DNA of 63,521 nt, taken from positions 1 to 63,521 of IMG/VR virus record IMGVR_UViG_3300027867_000006. One strand, written 5' to 3'. The notes under the pieces are model-generated. The model did not search any database. It was given only the letters and a program-made list of their open reading frames with translations, and was not told the origin of the DNA. A program made the position numbers and the translations under genes. Shown here in pieces: positions 7,383 to 15,350 of the stretch. The stretch is from a virus. The first letter of the stretch is position 1. Every line of letters starts with the position of its first letter.

Positions 7383-8167
7383 TGCTCATAGGATTGATCA
7401 AGCACGCTGTTGCGCTGCCGACGTTCGTTCTGCACGGCGTGCGCAAGATCGTTCAGGGCGTGCGGTGGGACGAAAAAGAACTCCCGCCCGCGCTGGACAT
7501 CTTGCGCGATCTGGGCTATAAGCCCGTGAAAGTGACCAGGTTGCTGAATCTCTACTACAACAAGGAGGAGGTCGCTAAAGCCAAAGCGAAGCTGAAGCAG
7601 CGTGTCGGTGAAGAGCATTCCTCGGTGTCGATCCTGACGCGCAACATGGAGAAGACGCATCCCATCACGCAGGGCTGGTGCATCCAGAACGTGGTCATCT
7701 CGCAGCGCTGGCACCGAAAAGAGCTGACCACCACGGCAGACGTCTTCTACCGCAGCACGGAAGCGATTATGAAATTCGGGGCGGATATCACATTGCTCCA
7801 CAACATATTCGATGGTGTCGGGGTCAAGCCATCGGTCGTACGGTTCTACTTCGCCAACCTGTACGTTTCGGCCGTCTTCTTCCCGCTGCTGTTTCGACAC
7901 ACAGACGGAGTCGCCTTCTTTCAGCACATCCGCAAGCATGACCCAGCGTTCTGGTGGTTGGCGACGAAAGCTGTGAGCCGTTATCTCGATCCGGTGAATC
8001 GCTACACCTACCGCGCTCAGGTGAAGCAGCGAGAGCTGGCGCAAGGACTCGATCGAGTGCCACTCGATGAGTACTTCTTCAATCGCTGTGGGCCTGAGAT
8101 GGCCGAGTATCATCGAGCGCACGCACCCCGGAAATCTACCGTGAGGAAGAAACGTGCAGTCGAATAA
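7382..8167 (+). CDS. Unknown conserved-looking protein in nucleotide-metabolism cluster (261 aa)
   Basis: I do not recognise this family. After a hydrophobic start (MLIGLIKHAVALPTFVLHG) comes a Lys-rich helix (KAKAKLKQRVG), then aromatic-rich sequence: GWCIQNVVISQRWHRKEL, TLLHNIFDGVGVKPSVVRFYF and FWWLATKAVSRYLDP. Conserved-looking His, Trp and Arg residues hint at an enzyme. It is translationally coupled to the MazG-like gene and overlaps the methyltransferase gene by 14 bases, so it may belong to base synthesis or modification. That is inference from position. Confidence 0.75.
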   Translation: MLIGLIKHAVALPTFVLHGVRKIVQGVRWDEKELPPALDILRDLGYKPVKVTRLLNLYYNKEEVAKAKAKLKQRVGEEHSSVSILTRNMEKTHPITQGWCIQNVVISQRWHRKELTTTADVFYRSTEAIMKFGADITLLHNIFDGVGVKPSVVRFYFANLYVSAVFFPLLFRHTDGVAFFQHIRKHDPAFWWLATKAVSRYLDPVNRYTYRAQVKQRELAQGLDRVPLDEYFFNRCGPEMAEYHRAHAPRKSTVRKKRAVE

Positions 8168-8756
8168 TGTTTTCTCAAATTCAGCCGAGAATATAGCCGC
8201 AATTTTGAATCTCCACTTCCCTAGAGGAACGATACTGGATGTGAACTATGGACTCGGTAGGTTCTATCGGAACGTCAAACATCGAAAAATAACGGGGGTA
8301 GATATTCGACCTGGTGCAACTGTGAAATGTGATAATCGCCAATTGCCATTCGAAGACGATTCGTTCGATATTGACGTATGTGACCCTCCGTACAAGAGGG
8401 GGGATGGAGTTCGATACGAAAAGTCTTATGGGAAAGCACCGAAGACCGAGACCCAAGTGACCTGGAGTTATCATGAGACACTTACCGAATTGTTGAGGGT
8501 TTCGCGCCACGGCCTCATTGTTAAGCTTCAAGACGGGACTGACGGTCATCGGTTTTTTGACCGCCGATTCCACATCACGACCTGGTTGAAGGATAAAATC
8601 GGTCTTGAACCTCACGATGTCTCTTGCAATGTCAGATTTTCCCTCGCTTCAACACTGGTTCCTGGTCGAGTTCCTCATTTCTTCCAACAGGGTGTGAGCT
8701 ATTTCTTGATCTACCGTTGGTCTCAAAAAAACCCATACAAAAGAGCGAGATTCTAA
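8154..8756 (+). CDS. DNA methyltransferase, DPPY-type
   Basis: 200 residues with a SAM-binding motif TILDVNYGLGRF (26-37) and the amino-methyltransferase catalytic motif DPPY (77-80). It should methylate exocyclic amino groups (N6-adenine or N4-cytosine). The GTG start has GAGGA ten bases upstream. The gene is clearly AT-richer than its neighbours and no restriction partner is visible, so recent acquisition as an orphan methyltransferase, perhaps anti-restriction, is likely. Target sequence unknown. Confidence 0.85.
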   Translation: MQSNNVFSNSAENIAAILNLHFPRGTILDVNYGLGRFYRNVKHRKITGVDIRPGATVKCDNRQLPFEDDSFDIDVCDPPYKRGDGVRYEKSYGKAPKTETQVTWSYHETLTELLRVSRHGLIVKLQDGTDGHRFFDRRFHITTWLKDKIGLEPHDVSCNVRFSLASTLVPGRVPHFFQQGVSYFLIYRWSQKNPYKRARF

Positions 8757-8758
8757 AA

Positions 8759-9571
8759 ATGTCTACAGCTCATCCCTCATTCGACATTGCTATTTCGCGC
8801 ACGAGCGACGCGATGCGCGACTACTCTCGCGTGATCAAGACGGAGAAGTGGCAAGGCATCGACATCTCGAAACGTCCTGAGGCCGAGATGCGAGAGGTCA
8901 TCGGCTGGGACTTCCGCGTCCAAATGCCCAGCGAGGATCCGGCGTACTACGCCGAGCAGATCAAGCCGAATCTGCCGTGGGCCGACGATCACTTTGTCGA
9001 GCGCGTCTGCGGATATCCGATGAACCCTGGCGAGACGTGGAAGGACTGGCCGTTCGCGCACTCAGCCAAGGGGTTCCTCGACGCCAAGGGGAGGTTCGAG
9101 GTCAACTACATGGAGCGTTTCTGGGGCGGAGCGGACAAAGGATTCCAAGATACCCCCGATACGGGTGTGACGTCTGGGTTATTCGGCATCCGCGGGCGCC
9201 CGTACGGCGACCTCGACAGCATCATCAGACTTCTAACCGAGCAGCCGCTGACGCGGCAAGCCTACTTGCCGATCTACTGGCCGGAAGATACAGGTGCAGG
9301 GGGTCGCGTTCCATGCAGTCTCGGCTATCACTGGATCATGCGAAACGGGCACTTGCATGTGCACTACCCGATCAGGTCGTGCGACTTCTACCGGCACTTC
9401 CGCGACGACATGTACCTGTGCATCCGACTGACGCTGTGGCTTCTCGAGCGCCTGCGCGTTGCTAATTTCCGAGTATGGAGGCAGGTCAAGCCCGGGTTCT
9501 TCTCGATGTGGATCGGCAGCTTGCACTTGTTCGTCAACGACTATCGTCTGCTCTTCGGAGATCGGCCATGA
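8759..9571 (+). CDS. Thymidylate synthase-fold protein, candidate dCMP hydroxymethylase
   Basis: 270 residues starting MSTAHPSFDI. The ThyA fold is recognisable from a catalytic-Cys motif RVPCSLGY (C186), the phosphate motif RSCD (206-209) and GSLHLFVND (253-261), which parallels the ThyA motif GDTHLYSNH. The residue eight after RSCD, Asn177 in E. coli ThyA, is Asp217 here. T4 dCMP hydroxymethylase makes the same change to read cytosine. The GLPFN segment is replaced by HFRDD. Since thymidylate supply is covered by ThyX, hydroxymethylation of dCMP (or dUMP) is my preferred role; this is inference. Confidence 0.78.
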   Translation: MSTAHPSFDIAISRTSDAMRDYSRVIKTEKWQGIDISKRPEAEMREVIGWDFRVQMPSEDPAYYAEQIKPNLPWADDHFVERVCGYPMNPGETWKDWPFAHSAKGFLDAKGRFEVNYMERFWGGADKGFQDTPDTGVTSGLFGIRGRPYGDLDSIIRLLTEQPLTRQAYLPIYWPEDTGAGGRVPCSLGYHWIMRNGHLHVHYPIRSCDFYRHFRDDMYLCIRLTLWLLERLRVANFRVWRQVKPGFFSMWIGSLHLFVNDYRLLFGDRP

Positions 9572-10302
9572 GCGACAAGCCGACACCGAGGACGGATGCG
9601 GTGCTTGCAACTCAACCGAACAACGGCTTCGGACTCGACAAGGGCCAATGTATTTGCCAGTGGTACGACTTCGCCCGCCAGCTTGAGCGCGAGCTTGCGG
9701 ATATGACTACCAGGCTCGACGCCTGCGAAACTGGCTGGGCCGAGGACACCGCAGAGGCGGCGCGACCCTCCACACCACCAAGAATGATTTGCCCTGTTGG
9801 TGGCGAGAAGCACATGCACATTTCGCCGCACCATCACGGCGACCGCATGACCTGCGGGCAATGCCAGCGCGTGCTTGTAGAGGCCACGGAGCCACTATCC
9901 CACGTCGCCGCCAGCACCGAAGCTGTCACGGTGGACGGCCCGCTCGGCGGGTTTTCAGTGGTCGGGCAAGCGGCGAATGAACTGGATCTGATGCTGACGC
10001 AGTTCCAACTCGAACTGGAGGCGGGAGCAGACCAAGATAGCCCCATCGAGGAACAGCAATTTCACTCCGCGATGGCGCTGGACTTGAAGCGCGGAATCAT
10101 CGACAGGTACACGCCGCCATCCGCAAGAGCGGACATTATGGAGGAATGTGCCGTTCTCGCGGGTAAGAAGTCCGATAACCCGAAGGAATACACCGACCAG
10201 CCGGAGGATTATGAGTACTGGCGAGGTTACGCAAAAGGCCGCGAGGACGCTGCGACGGAAATTCGAGTGAACGCTGCTTCTGACAAGAGCGCGAAGCCGT
10301 GA
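9568..10302 (+). CDS. Hypothetical protein with zinc-ribbon-like segment (244 aa)
   Basis: Starts MSDKPTPRTDAVLAT, overlapping the previous stop by four bases. Residues about 70-105 contain CPVGGEKHMHISPHHHGDRMTCGQCQ split by a short linker, a CxxG...CxxC pattern suggesting zinc binding. The C-terminal part (EYWRGYAKGREDAATEIR) resembles small phage proteins of unknown function. No assigned role. Confidence 0.7.
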   Translation: MSDKPTPRTDAVLATQPNNGFGLDKGQCICQWYDFARQLERELADMTTRLDACETGWAEDTAEAARPSTPPRMICPVGGEKHMHISPHHHGDRMTCGQCQRVLVEATEPLSHVAASTEAVTVDGPLGGFSVVGQAANELDLMLTQFQLELEAGADQDSPIEEQQFHSAMALDLKRGIIDRYTPPSARADIMEECAVLAGKKSDNPKEYTDQPEDYEYWRGYAKGREDAATEIRVNAASDKSAKP

Positions 10303-10550
10303 ATAAAAAACAAGCTATAGAAAGGGTGCGCCGGAAATTTCCTGAAGCATTTGCTATGAATGATGGCATTCCACACATTGATCCTTTGGAGGGGTTGAGA
10401 AGCGGCCCTGCCACATGGAAAATAATTTCGCCATCAGGTTATTTCCCGAGCGGGACTAAATTTCTAGGTGAGGGGTTGACTACAACGCAGGCATGGAAAC
10501 AGGCGGCGGAGAATATCCGCCGAGCAGACGAGAGGAACAAGAAGCCGTGA
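10299..10550 (+). CDS. Small hypothetical protein (83 aa)
   Basis: GTG start in a GTGA overlap with the upstream stop. It begins MNKKQAIERVRRKFPEAFA and has ISPSGYFPSGTKFLGEG in the middle and a basic helix TTTQAWKQAAENIRRADERN at the end, as in small phage proteins with an S-G-x-x-L-G-like motif. AT-rich relative to neighbours. Function unknown. Confidence 0.65.
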   Translation: MNKKQAIERVRRKFPEAFAMNDGIPHIDPLEGLRSGPATWKIISPSGYFPSGTKFLGEGLTTTQAWKQAAENIRRADERNKKP

Positions 10551-10795
10551 GCGTCGCCCACGAAACCCTGATATATTGCGACGGCGGCAAGGAATGTCCG
10601 ATGGACGGTTGCTATTGCGACGGAGATTCGCGGCACCAACTGGCTAAACAACAACGTGCCAGTTTCCCGATTAATGGTTGGCTATATAGAAACGGCAAAG
10701 ATTACTGTGGCGCGTGTGCGAAACGACTGTTCAATGTCGAGATAGGCGACACAGCAATCATCGCCACTCGTGACGAAACCACCAAAGGAGATTGA
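10547..10795 (+). CDS. Cys-rich small protein (82 aa)
   Basis: Preferred start is GTG 10547, giving a GTGA overlap with the stop of the gene before. It has CDGGKECPMDGCYCDG (about 11-26) and CGACAK (about 54-59), a spacing that suggests zinc coordination. No family recognised. The reading that begins at 10493 would overlap its neighbour by 58 bases and is less likely. Confidence 0.6.
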   Translation: MSVAHETLIYCDGGKECPMDGCYCDGDSRHQLAKQQRASFPINGWLYRNGKDYCGACAKRLFNVEIGDTAIIATRDETTKGD

Positions 10796-10796
10796 A

Positions 10797-10997
10797 ATGG
10801 AAAATGAGAATGAAGCTAACATCGAATCCCTGCGTGGCCGCGTGGAAAATTTGGAGCGGTTGGTCGAGGAAGAACGCAAAGCAAAGCAACAGTGGGAGCA
10901 GAAGGCGCAGGAATATTTCGACCTGATTACCGAGAAGAACAAAGTGTTGGATGGCCTGCACGCCACGATCACGGAAGCGGTGAAGGTCAAAGAGTAG
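10797..10997 (+). CDS. Short coiled-coil protein (66 aa)
   Basis: Starts MENENEANIESL with AAAGGAG seven bases upstream. Heptad-like Leu/Ile/Val and high Glu/Lys (RGRVENLERLVEEERKAKQQ) indicate a single coiled coil for most of its length. It may be an oligomeric scaffold or anti-host peptide. Function unknown. Confidence 0.6.
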   Translation: MENENEANIESLRGRVENLERLVEEERKAKQQWEQKAQEYFDLITEKNKVLDGLHATITEAVKVKE

Positions 10998-11024
10998 TAT
11001 GAACAACAAACGAGAGGTTTCCAA

Positions 11025-11072
11025 ATGATACTTACACCAGAGCAGCGCAAGGACTTCGAGGCCAAGAGATGA
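11025..11072 (+). CDS. Mini-ORF (15 aa) coupled to the deaminase gene
   Basis: Reads MILTPEQRKDFEAKR with GAGAGG about seven bases upstream, and its stop overlaps the deaminase ATG (ATGA). A nine-codon ORF (10999-11028, MNNKREVSK) overlaps it in the same manner. Either these are true coupled leader peptides or they are remnants of a longer gene; the start resembles that of many small phage proteins. Support is only positional. Confidence 0.3.
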   Translation: MILTPEQRKDFEAKR

Positions 11073-11506
11073 TCGATCGAATCTCTCGCGAGCAGATGTT
11101 GCTGGAAATAGCCCATGCTGTGGCTCTTCGAGGAACCTGTCGAAGACTCTCAGTGGGTGCTGTGATCGCCCGAGAGTATCATCCATTGGAGTTCGGGTAC
11201 GTCGGTGCGCCCCCTGGAGAAGCTCATTGCGACGAGTTCAATTGTGACCTGACTCAACCCTGTACTCGAACTTGGCATGCTGAATTCAACGTCATTAGAC
11301 GATCCAAAGAGCGTTCAATCAATCTACTGGGGGCTTCGATGTTTTGCACCGATTCGCCATGCCTCCAGTGCGCCATGAACATTCGGGACTCGGGCATCAC
11401 ACGAGTTTATTACGATCGCCGGTATAGACGACCAGAAGGAATTTTATATTTGGAATCGAACAATGTGGTTGTTGTACAGCTGAAGCGTTATGTCACGCAA
11501 TCCTAA
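11069..11506 (+). CDS. Deoxycytidylate (dCMP) deaminase
   Basis: 145 residues of the zinc-dependent cytidine/dCMP deaminase family. The catalytic HAE is at 70-72 (TWHAEFN) and the zinc Cys pair at 98 and 101 (SPCLQC). Extra Cys residues (CDEFNCD, PCTR) may bind a second zinc, as in phage dCMP deaminases. It makes dUMP from dCMP, feeding ThyX, and would compete with any dCMP hydroxymethylase for the same pool. ATGA-coupled upstream; its end overlaps the polymerase start by 17 bases. Confidence 0.88.
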   Translation: MIDRISREQMLLEIAHAVALRGTCRRLSVGAVIAREYHPLEFGYVGAPPGEAHCDEFNCDLTQPCTRTWHAEFNVIRRSKERSINLLGASMFCTDSPCLQCAMNIRDSGITRVYYDRRYRRPEGILYLESNNVVVVQLKRYVTQS

Positions 11507-14030
11507 CTGCACCGACTGCATGTTGCACGAGTCGTCCAAGCACGTATGCATCTGGGGCACAGGCGACGGCCCGGGATTCCTCGTAGGTGAAGCGCCAGGC
11601 CGCGAAGAAGGGCGCACTGGCAAGCCGTTCATGGGACAAGCCGGGCAACTGATGCGCCCGATTCTCGAGGAACTTGGCATTCACGACCCGTATATCACCA
11701 ACGCGGCGAAGTGCCGCCCCCCATCAAATCGGAAACCCGAGCCGAGCGAAATTAAGATCTGCAAGAAGTATCTCCTCGAGGAAATTCAAGACCGAAAACC
11801 GAAAGCGATTCTGCTTCTCGGAGCGATCGCGATGCGGTCGATGCTGAATCGCACGGGCATCACCGAGATGAATGGGCAGGTAGTCGAAAGGGACGGCCAG
11901 CAGTATGTTTGCGCTTTTCACCCGGCATACGTTCTGCGCGATCCGTCTAAGGAGAGCGCCTTTCGCATGGCGGTCGCTCGGTACGCCTCGGTGTTGAATG
12001 GCAGCTTCTCGAACGAGATGCCAAAGTGGAGCCCGATCGATCACGAGCACTTTGATGAATTCATCAGCGATTGGATACTCGCTGACGCTATCTCCTTCGA
12101 CACCGAAGGCGCCGGCGAAGATGAAGGAGACGGTCTGAAGTGGTGGAAAGAAGGATATGAGGTGACATCCATCTCGTTCTCGCTTCGGATTTCATCGAAC
12201 AGTGACGAAATGGAAAAGAACTGGGCGCTTGCGATGCCCGGTCACGCGGGGGCGGTTCTGAACGAGGAGATGTGCAGACTCCTGCTTGAGGAACTGGTCA
12301 CTATGACCGCCGGGAAGCGCATGGTCGCGCACAATGGAAAATACGACAACCTCTGCCTGATGCGCCGGTTTGGTGTTCGATTCCCACTGGCGTCAGACAC
12401 CATGCTGGCCAGTCACCTGACAGATGAGAACTCCAGTCACGGTTTGAAGATCCTCGCTCGTCAACATTGCGGGGCTCCAGATTATGATCTTTCGATGAGA
12501 GAGAAAAAAAATACGCGAAATGTGCCGATCCACAAGTTATTAGGCTATAACGCCGGTGACTCGGCTTGGACGCGACGCCTCGATCCGATCTTCCGCAAGA
12601 AGATGGACGATCAAGAGCGGTGGCTGTACGAGAAAGTGATCATGCCCGCAGCTCGAGCGTTCGAGCAGATCGAAGAGAACGGCCTGTATGTTGACCTCGA
12701 CTACCTCGCGCAATCGGAAGTCGATGAGAAGCGCAAGATGGTCGACACCATCAAGAAGCTGAATCGCATCGCGAAGCGCGAGGTCAACTGGAACGCGCCC
12801 GCTCAGGTCGCCGAGGTGCTGTACAAAGACCTCGGTCTCGAGCCGACGATCTTCACGGACAAAGTCAACCCCGACACCGGCGAACGCGACACACCTTCAA
12901 CCGGCGAGGAAGCGCTAGTCGACATCAAGCACCCGATCGGCAAGCTGCTCGAGGCGTACCGCGGGCACAAGAAGTTCCTCTCGACGTACACGGGCGAGCG
13001 TCAGGAAGACGGAACCTACGCCGGCGGGTGGCGCGACTACATGGACGGCCCGCGACTGTACCTCAGCACGAAGCTGCACGGCACCGTGACGGGCCGATAC
13101 TCGAGCCGCCTGCACCAGACGCCACGCGATGGGACGATCCGCAATGCGATCATCGCCCCGCCTGGGTGGAAGTTCGGCCAGCTCGACCTGTCGCAAGCCG
13201 AGTTGAAGACGATCGCCGTGGTCTCACGCGACCCGGAACTGCTGTCGTGCTTTAAGAAGGGCGAGGACGTTCACTGGCGCACGCTGATGGAGGCCGTGCG
13301 TGCAGGTGGCGGCGAGTACATCGATCTGGTGATGAGCACAGCGAAGCAGATCACCAAGCGAAAGCTCGAGTTCCCTGATGCGATGGACCTCGTGCACGAC
13401 TACGGGCGGCTGGATCCTGATGTGGCGATCGCCCTCAACGGCGACTGGAAGGAAGCACGGAAGAAAGCCAAGGGCATCAACTTCGGATTCGCTTTCGGTC
13501 AGAGTGCGAACGGCTTCATCAACTACGCTAAGACCAAATACGGATTCGAACCGACGTTGCAGGAATCCACGACGTTCCGCGATGCGTACTTCAACCTGTA
13601 TCACGCGCTACCAGCCTGGCACGAGCGACAGATCAAGCTCGCCAAGGCGGACGGGTTCGTCCGAAACCTGTGCGGGCGCAAGCGTCGCCTGCCGGGGATC
13701 TGGTCGAGTGATCGATCGCTCGTCGCTGAATGCGAGCGGCAAGCGATCAACGCGCCAATCCAGGGATTCATAGGTGACTACAAGGCGATGATCCTCGCCG
13801 AGTTGATGGAGACGTTTCCGTGGGAACGCTTCCGCATCGTCGGTGAGGTACACGACTCGATTCTCTTCTGGTTCAAGGACGACTCGATTCTCGAGGAGAT
13901 CCGCCAGGTAGCAGATCACCCACGGCTCGCGAAAGAATGCGGGCTCAATTTTCCAATCAACTTCAACGTCGACATCGAAGTCGGCCGATGGGGCAAAGGA
14001 ACTAAAATCAAAAGGAAACAACATGTTTGA
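11490..14030 (+). CDS. Uracil-DNA glycosylase / family A DNA polymerase fusion
   Basis: 846 residues in two parts. Residues 1-170 are a family 4-type Fe-S uracil-DNA glycosylase: CTDC (7-10), motif A GEAPGREE (33-40), Fe-S Cys at 75 and 91 and the HPAYV motif (144-148). The rest is a family A DNA polymerase with 3'-5' exonuclease: FDTEG (203-207), AHNGKYDN (about 281-288) and YNAGDSAW for proofreading, then motif A LDLSQAE (about 566-572), motif B KGINFGFAFG (661-670, Phe where Pol I has Tyr766) and motif C GEVHDS (about 785-790). It should replicate phage DNA while excising uracil. The fusion is unusual. Confidence 0.93.
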   Translation: MSRNPNCTDCMLHESSKHVCIWGTGDGPGFLVGEAPGREEGRTGKPFMGQAGQLMRPILEELGIHDPYITNAAKCRPPSNRKPEPSEIKICKKYLLEEIQDRKPKAILLLGAIAMRSMLNRTGITEMNGQVVERDGQQYVCAFHPAYVLRDPSKESAFRMAVARYASVLNGSFSNEMPKWSPIDHEHFDEFISDWILADAISFDTEGAGEDEGDGLKWWKEGYEVTSISFSLRISSNSDEMEKNWALAMPGHAGAVLNEEMCRLLLEELVTMTAGKRMVAHNGKYDNLCLMRRFGVRFPLASDTMLASHLTDENSSHGLKILARQHCGAPDYDLSMREKKNTRNVPIHKLLGYNAGDSAWTRRLDPIFRKKMDDQERWLYEKVIMPAARAFEQIEENGLYVDLDYLAQSEVDEKRKMVDTIKKLNRIAKREVNWNAPAQVAEVLYKDLGLEPTIFTDKVNPDTGERDTPSTGEEALVDIKHPIGKLLEAYRGHKKFLSTYTGERQEDGTYAGGWRDYMDGPRLYLSTKLHGTVTGRYSSRLHQTPRDGTIRNAIIAPPGWKFGQLDLSQAELKTIAVVSRDPELLSCFKKGEDVHWRTLMEAVRAGGGEYIDLVMSTAKQITKRKLEFPDAMDLVHDYGRLDPDVAIALNGDWKEARKKAKGINFGFAFGQSANGFINYAKTKYGFEPTLQESTTFRDAYFNLYHALPAWHERQIKLAKADGFVRNLCGRKRRLPGIWSSDRSLVAECERQAINAPIQGFIGDYKAMILAELMETFPWERFRIVGEVHDSILFWFKDDSILEEIRQVADHPRLAKECGLNFPINFNVDIEVGRWGKGTKIKRKQHV

Positions 14031-14265
14031 GTCCTTCGCCAATGATGCTTATCATCGAGACAAGTGCCTGACGTGTAAACATTCTGCGGCCGATCCCGAC
14101 GGTGCATTCTGTGGCCACCCAAAGAGTTTCAAGATGACGATCTACGGCCAAGGGATCACCCTCGCTCGTTCAGTGTCAGGAGTATGTGGCCCGTCTGCCA
14201 AATTATTCGAGAAGTGTACCTGTCATGATCGATACTGTATGAGACACCAACGGAGACAAGCATGA
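14023..14265 (+). CDS. Cys-rich small protein, likely zinc binder (80 aa)
   Basis: Starts inside the polymerase stop region and ends in an ATGA overlap with the nuclease gene. It has nine Cys, with CLTCKH (15-20), FCGHP, VCGPS and CTCHDRYCMRH at the end, suggesting one or two metal sites. Position between polymerase and nuclease genes suggests a replication accessory. Family unknown. Confidence 0.65.
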   Translation: MFESFANDAYHRDKCLTCKHSAADPDGAFCGHPKSFKMTIYGQGITLARSVSGVCGPSAKLFEKCTCHDRYCMRHQRRQA

Positions 14266-15350
14266 GCGCACACTTGAAAGTTGTTCGTCCTCAAGGCGAA
14301 AAGTCGCAAGGACCATTCGAAGTCAGTCAGTCTACGATCAAGACGTGGCGCCGCTGCCATGCAATGTACGACTACCGGCACGTTCAGTTACTCGAGCGCA
14401 AGAAGCCTGTCATCCAGCTGATCCGGGGGACGATGATCGGCAAGTGCGCCGACGCGATGGCTCTGCGCCGCGTGAACCCGAAGGCGCCGAAGTGGGAGAC
14501 TGCTCTCACGCCATTCGAGAAGCAGTACGCCAAGATGTTCGCGGCCGAGCAGGAGTACTACGGCGATCCGATCACTGAGGTCAAGCGCATCATGGCGCGC
14601 TACGAGCAGATCTACGCTAAGGATGGTTTGACGTATTTGATTCCACCGCAGAAAGAAGGGGTGTTAAATTCGAACACCCCCTACGAGCTGCCAATCCGTG
14701 TCGACCTGGCGCCGGGCATCGTCTTCACTGGGCACATCGACAAGATGCCACGCGACAAGCAAGGGCGCGTCTGGGACATGGATCACAAGTCGCACAAGAA
14801 CATCCCCGATCACGAGGCGCGCTTCGGCGATTTGCAACAAACTTTTTATCAGTGGGCGATGCCGCTGTCCGGGTATCCGAAACCCGCAGGCGTCATCTGG
14901 GACTACATCCGGACGAAGCCACCAGCGATCCCCGAGACGTTGGTGAAGGGAGGTCTGTCTCAACGGCAGAACATCGACACCGACTACGACACCTACATGT
15001 CGGAGATTGTCCGCAACAAGCTGAACCCGAAGGACTACAAGAAGATCCTCGTGCCACTGAAGGAACGGGGGACGATGGACTTCTACCAGCGCGTGCAGCT
15101 GCCGACGCCGAACAAGGCGATGATCGAGACGATCGTGGCCGACGCGAAAGCGTCCGCCCTCGAGATGCAAAAGCTCGGCGGCGTGGATAAGACGCGGAAT
15201 ATGACTCGCGACTGCAAGGGCTGCGAGTACTATAATTTGTGTCAAGCCGAGCTGCGAGGACTCGACGCAAGTTTCATCCGCAAGAGCGACTACCAGATCA
15301 ATCAGGACCCCCGTCACGTTCACAGGAGCGATACCAATGCCAGCGATTAG
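14262..15350 (+). CDS. Cas4/RecB-like PD-(D/E)XK exonuclease with Fe-S cysteines
   Basis: 362 residues. The nuclease core is GHIDKM (157-162), then WDMDHKS (171-177, the DxK part), then a Q-motif LQQTFYQWAM (191-200). A Cys near the start (C32, WRRCH) and three near the end (DCKGCEYYNLC, about 317-327) are placed like the 4Fe-4S ligands of Cas4/AddB-type nucleases. It is likely a 5'-3' exonuclease making single-strand ends for the annealing/recombination proteins encoded next. It overlaps the Sak4-like gene by 14 bases. Confidence 0.85.
   Translation: MSAHLKVVRPQGEKSQGPFEVSQSTIKTWRRCHAMYDYRHVQLLERKKPVIQLIRGTMIGKCADAMALRRVNPKAPKWETALTPFEKQYAKMFAAEQEYYGDPITEVKRIMARYEQIYAKDGLTYLIPPQKEGVLNSNTPYELPIRVDLAPGIVFTGHIDKMPRDKQGRVWDMDHKSHKNIPDHEARFGDLQQTFYQWAMPLSGYPKPAGVIWDYIRTKPPAIPETLVKGGLSQRQNIDTDYDTYMSEIVRNKLNPKDYKKILVPLKERGTMDFYQRVQLPTPNKAMIETIVADAKASALEMQKLGGVDKTRNMTRDCKGCEYYNLCQAELRGLDASFIRKSDYQINQDPRHVHRSDTNASD

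Noticed and set aside
9475-9567. Longer start for the 244-residue protein
   Set aside because: It would overlap the ThyA-fold gene by about 97 bases; ATG 9568 gives the usual ATGA overlap.
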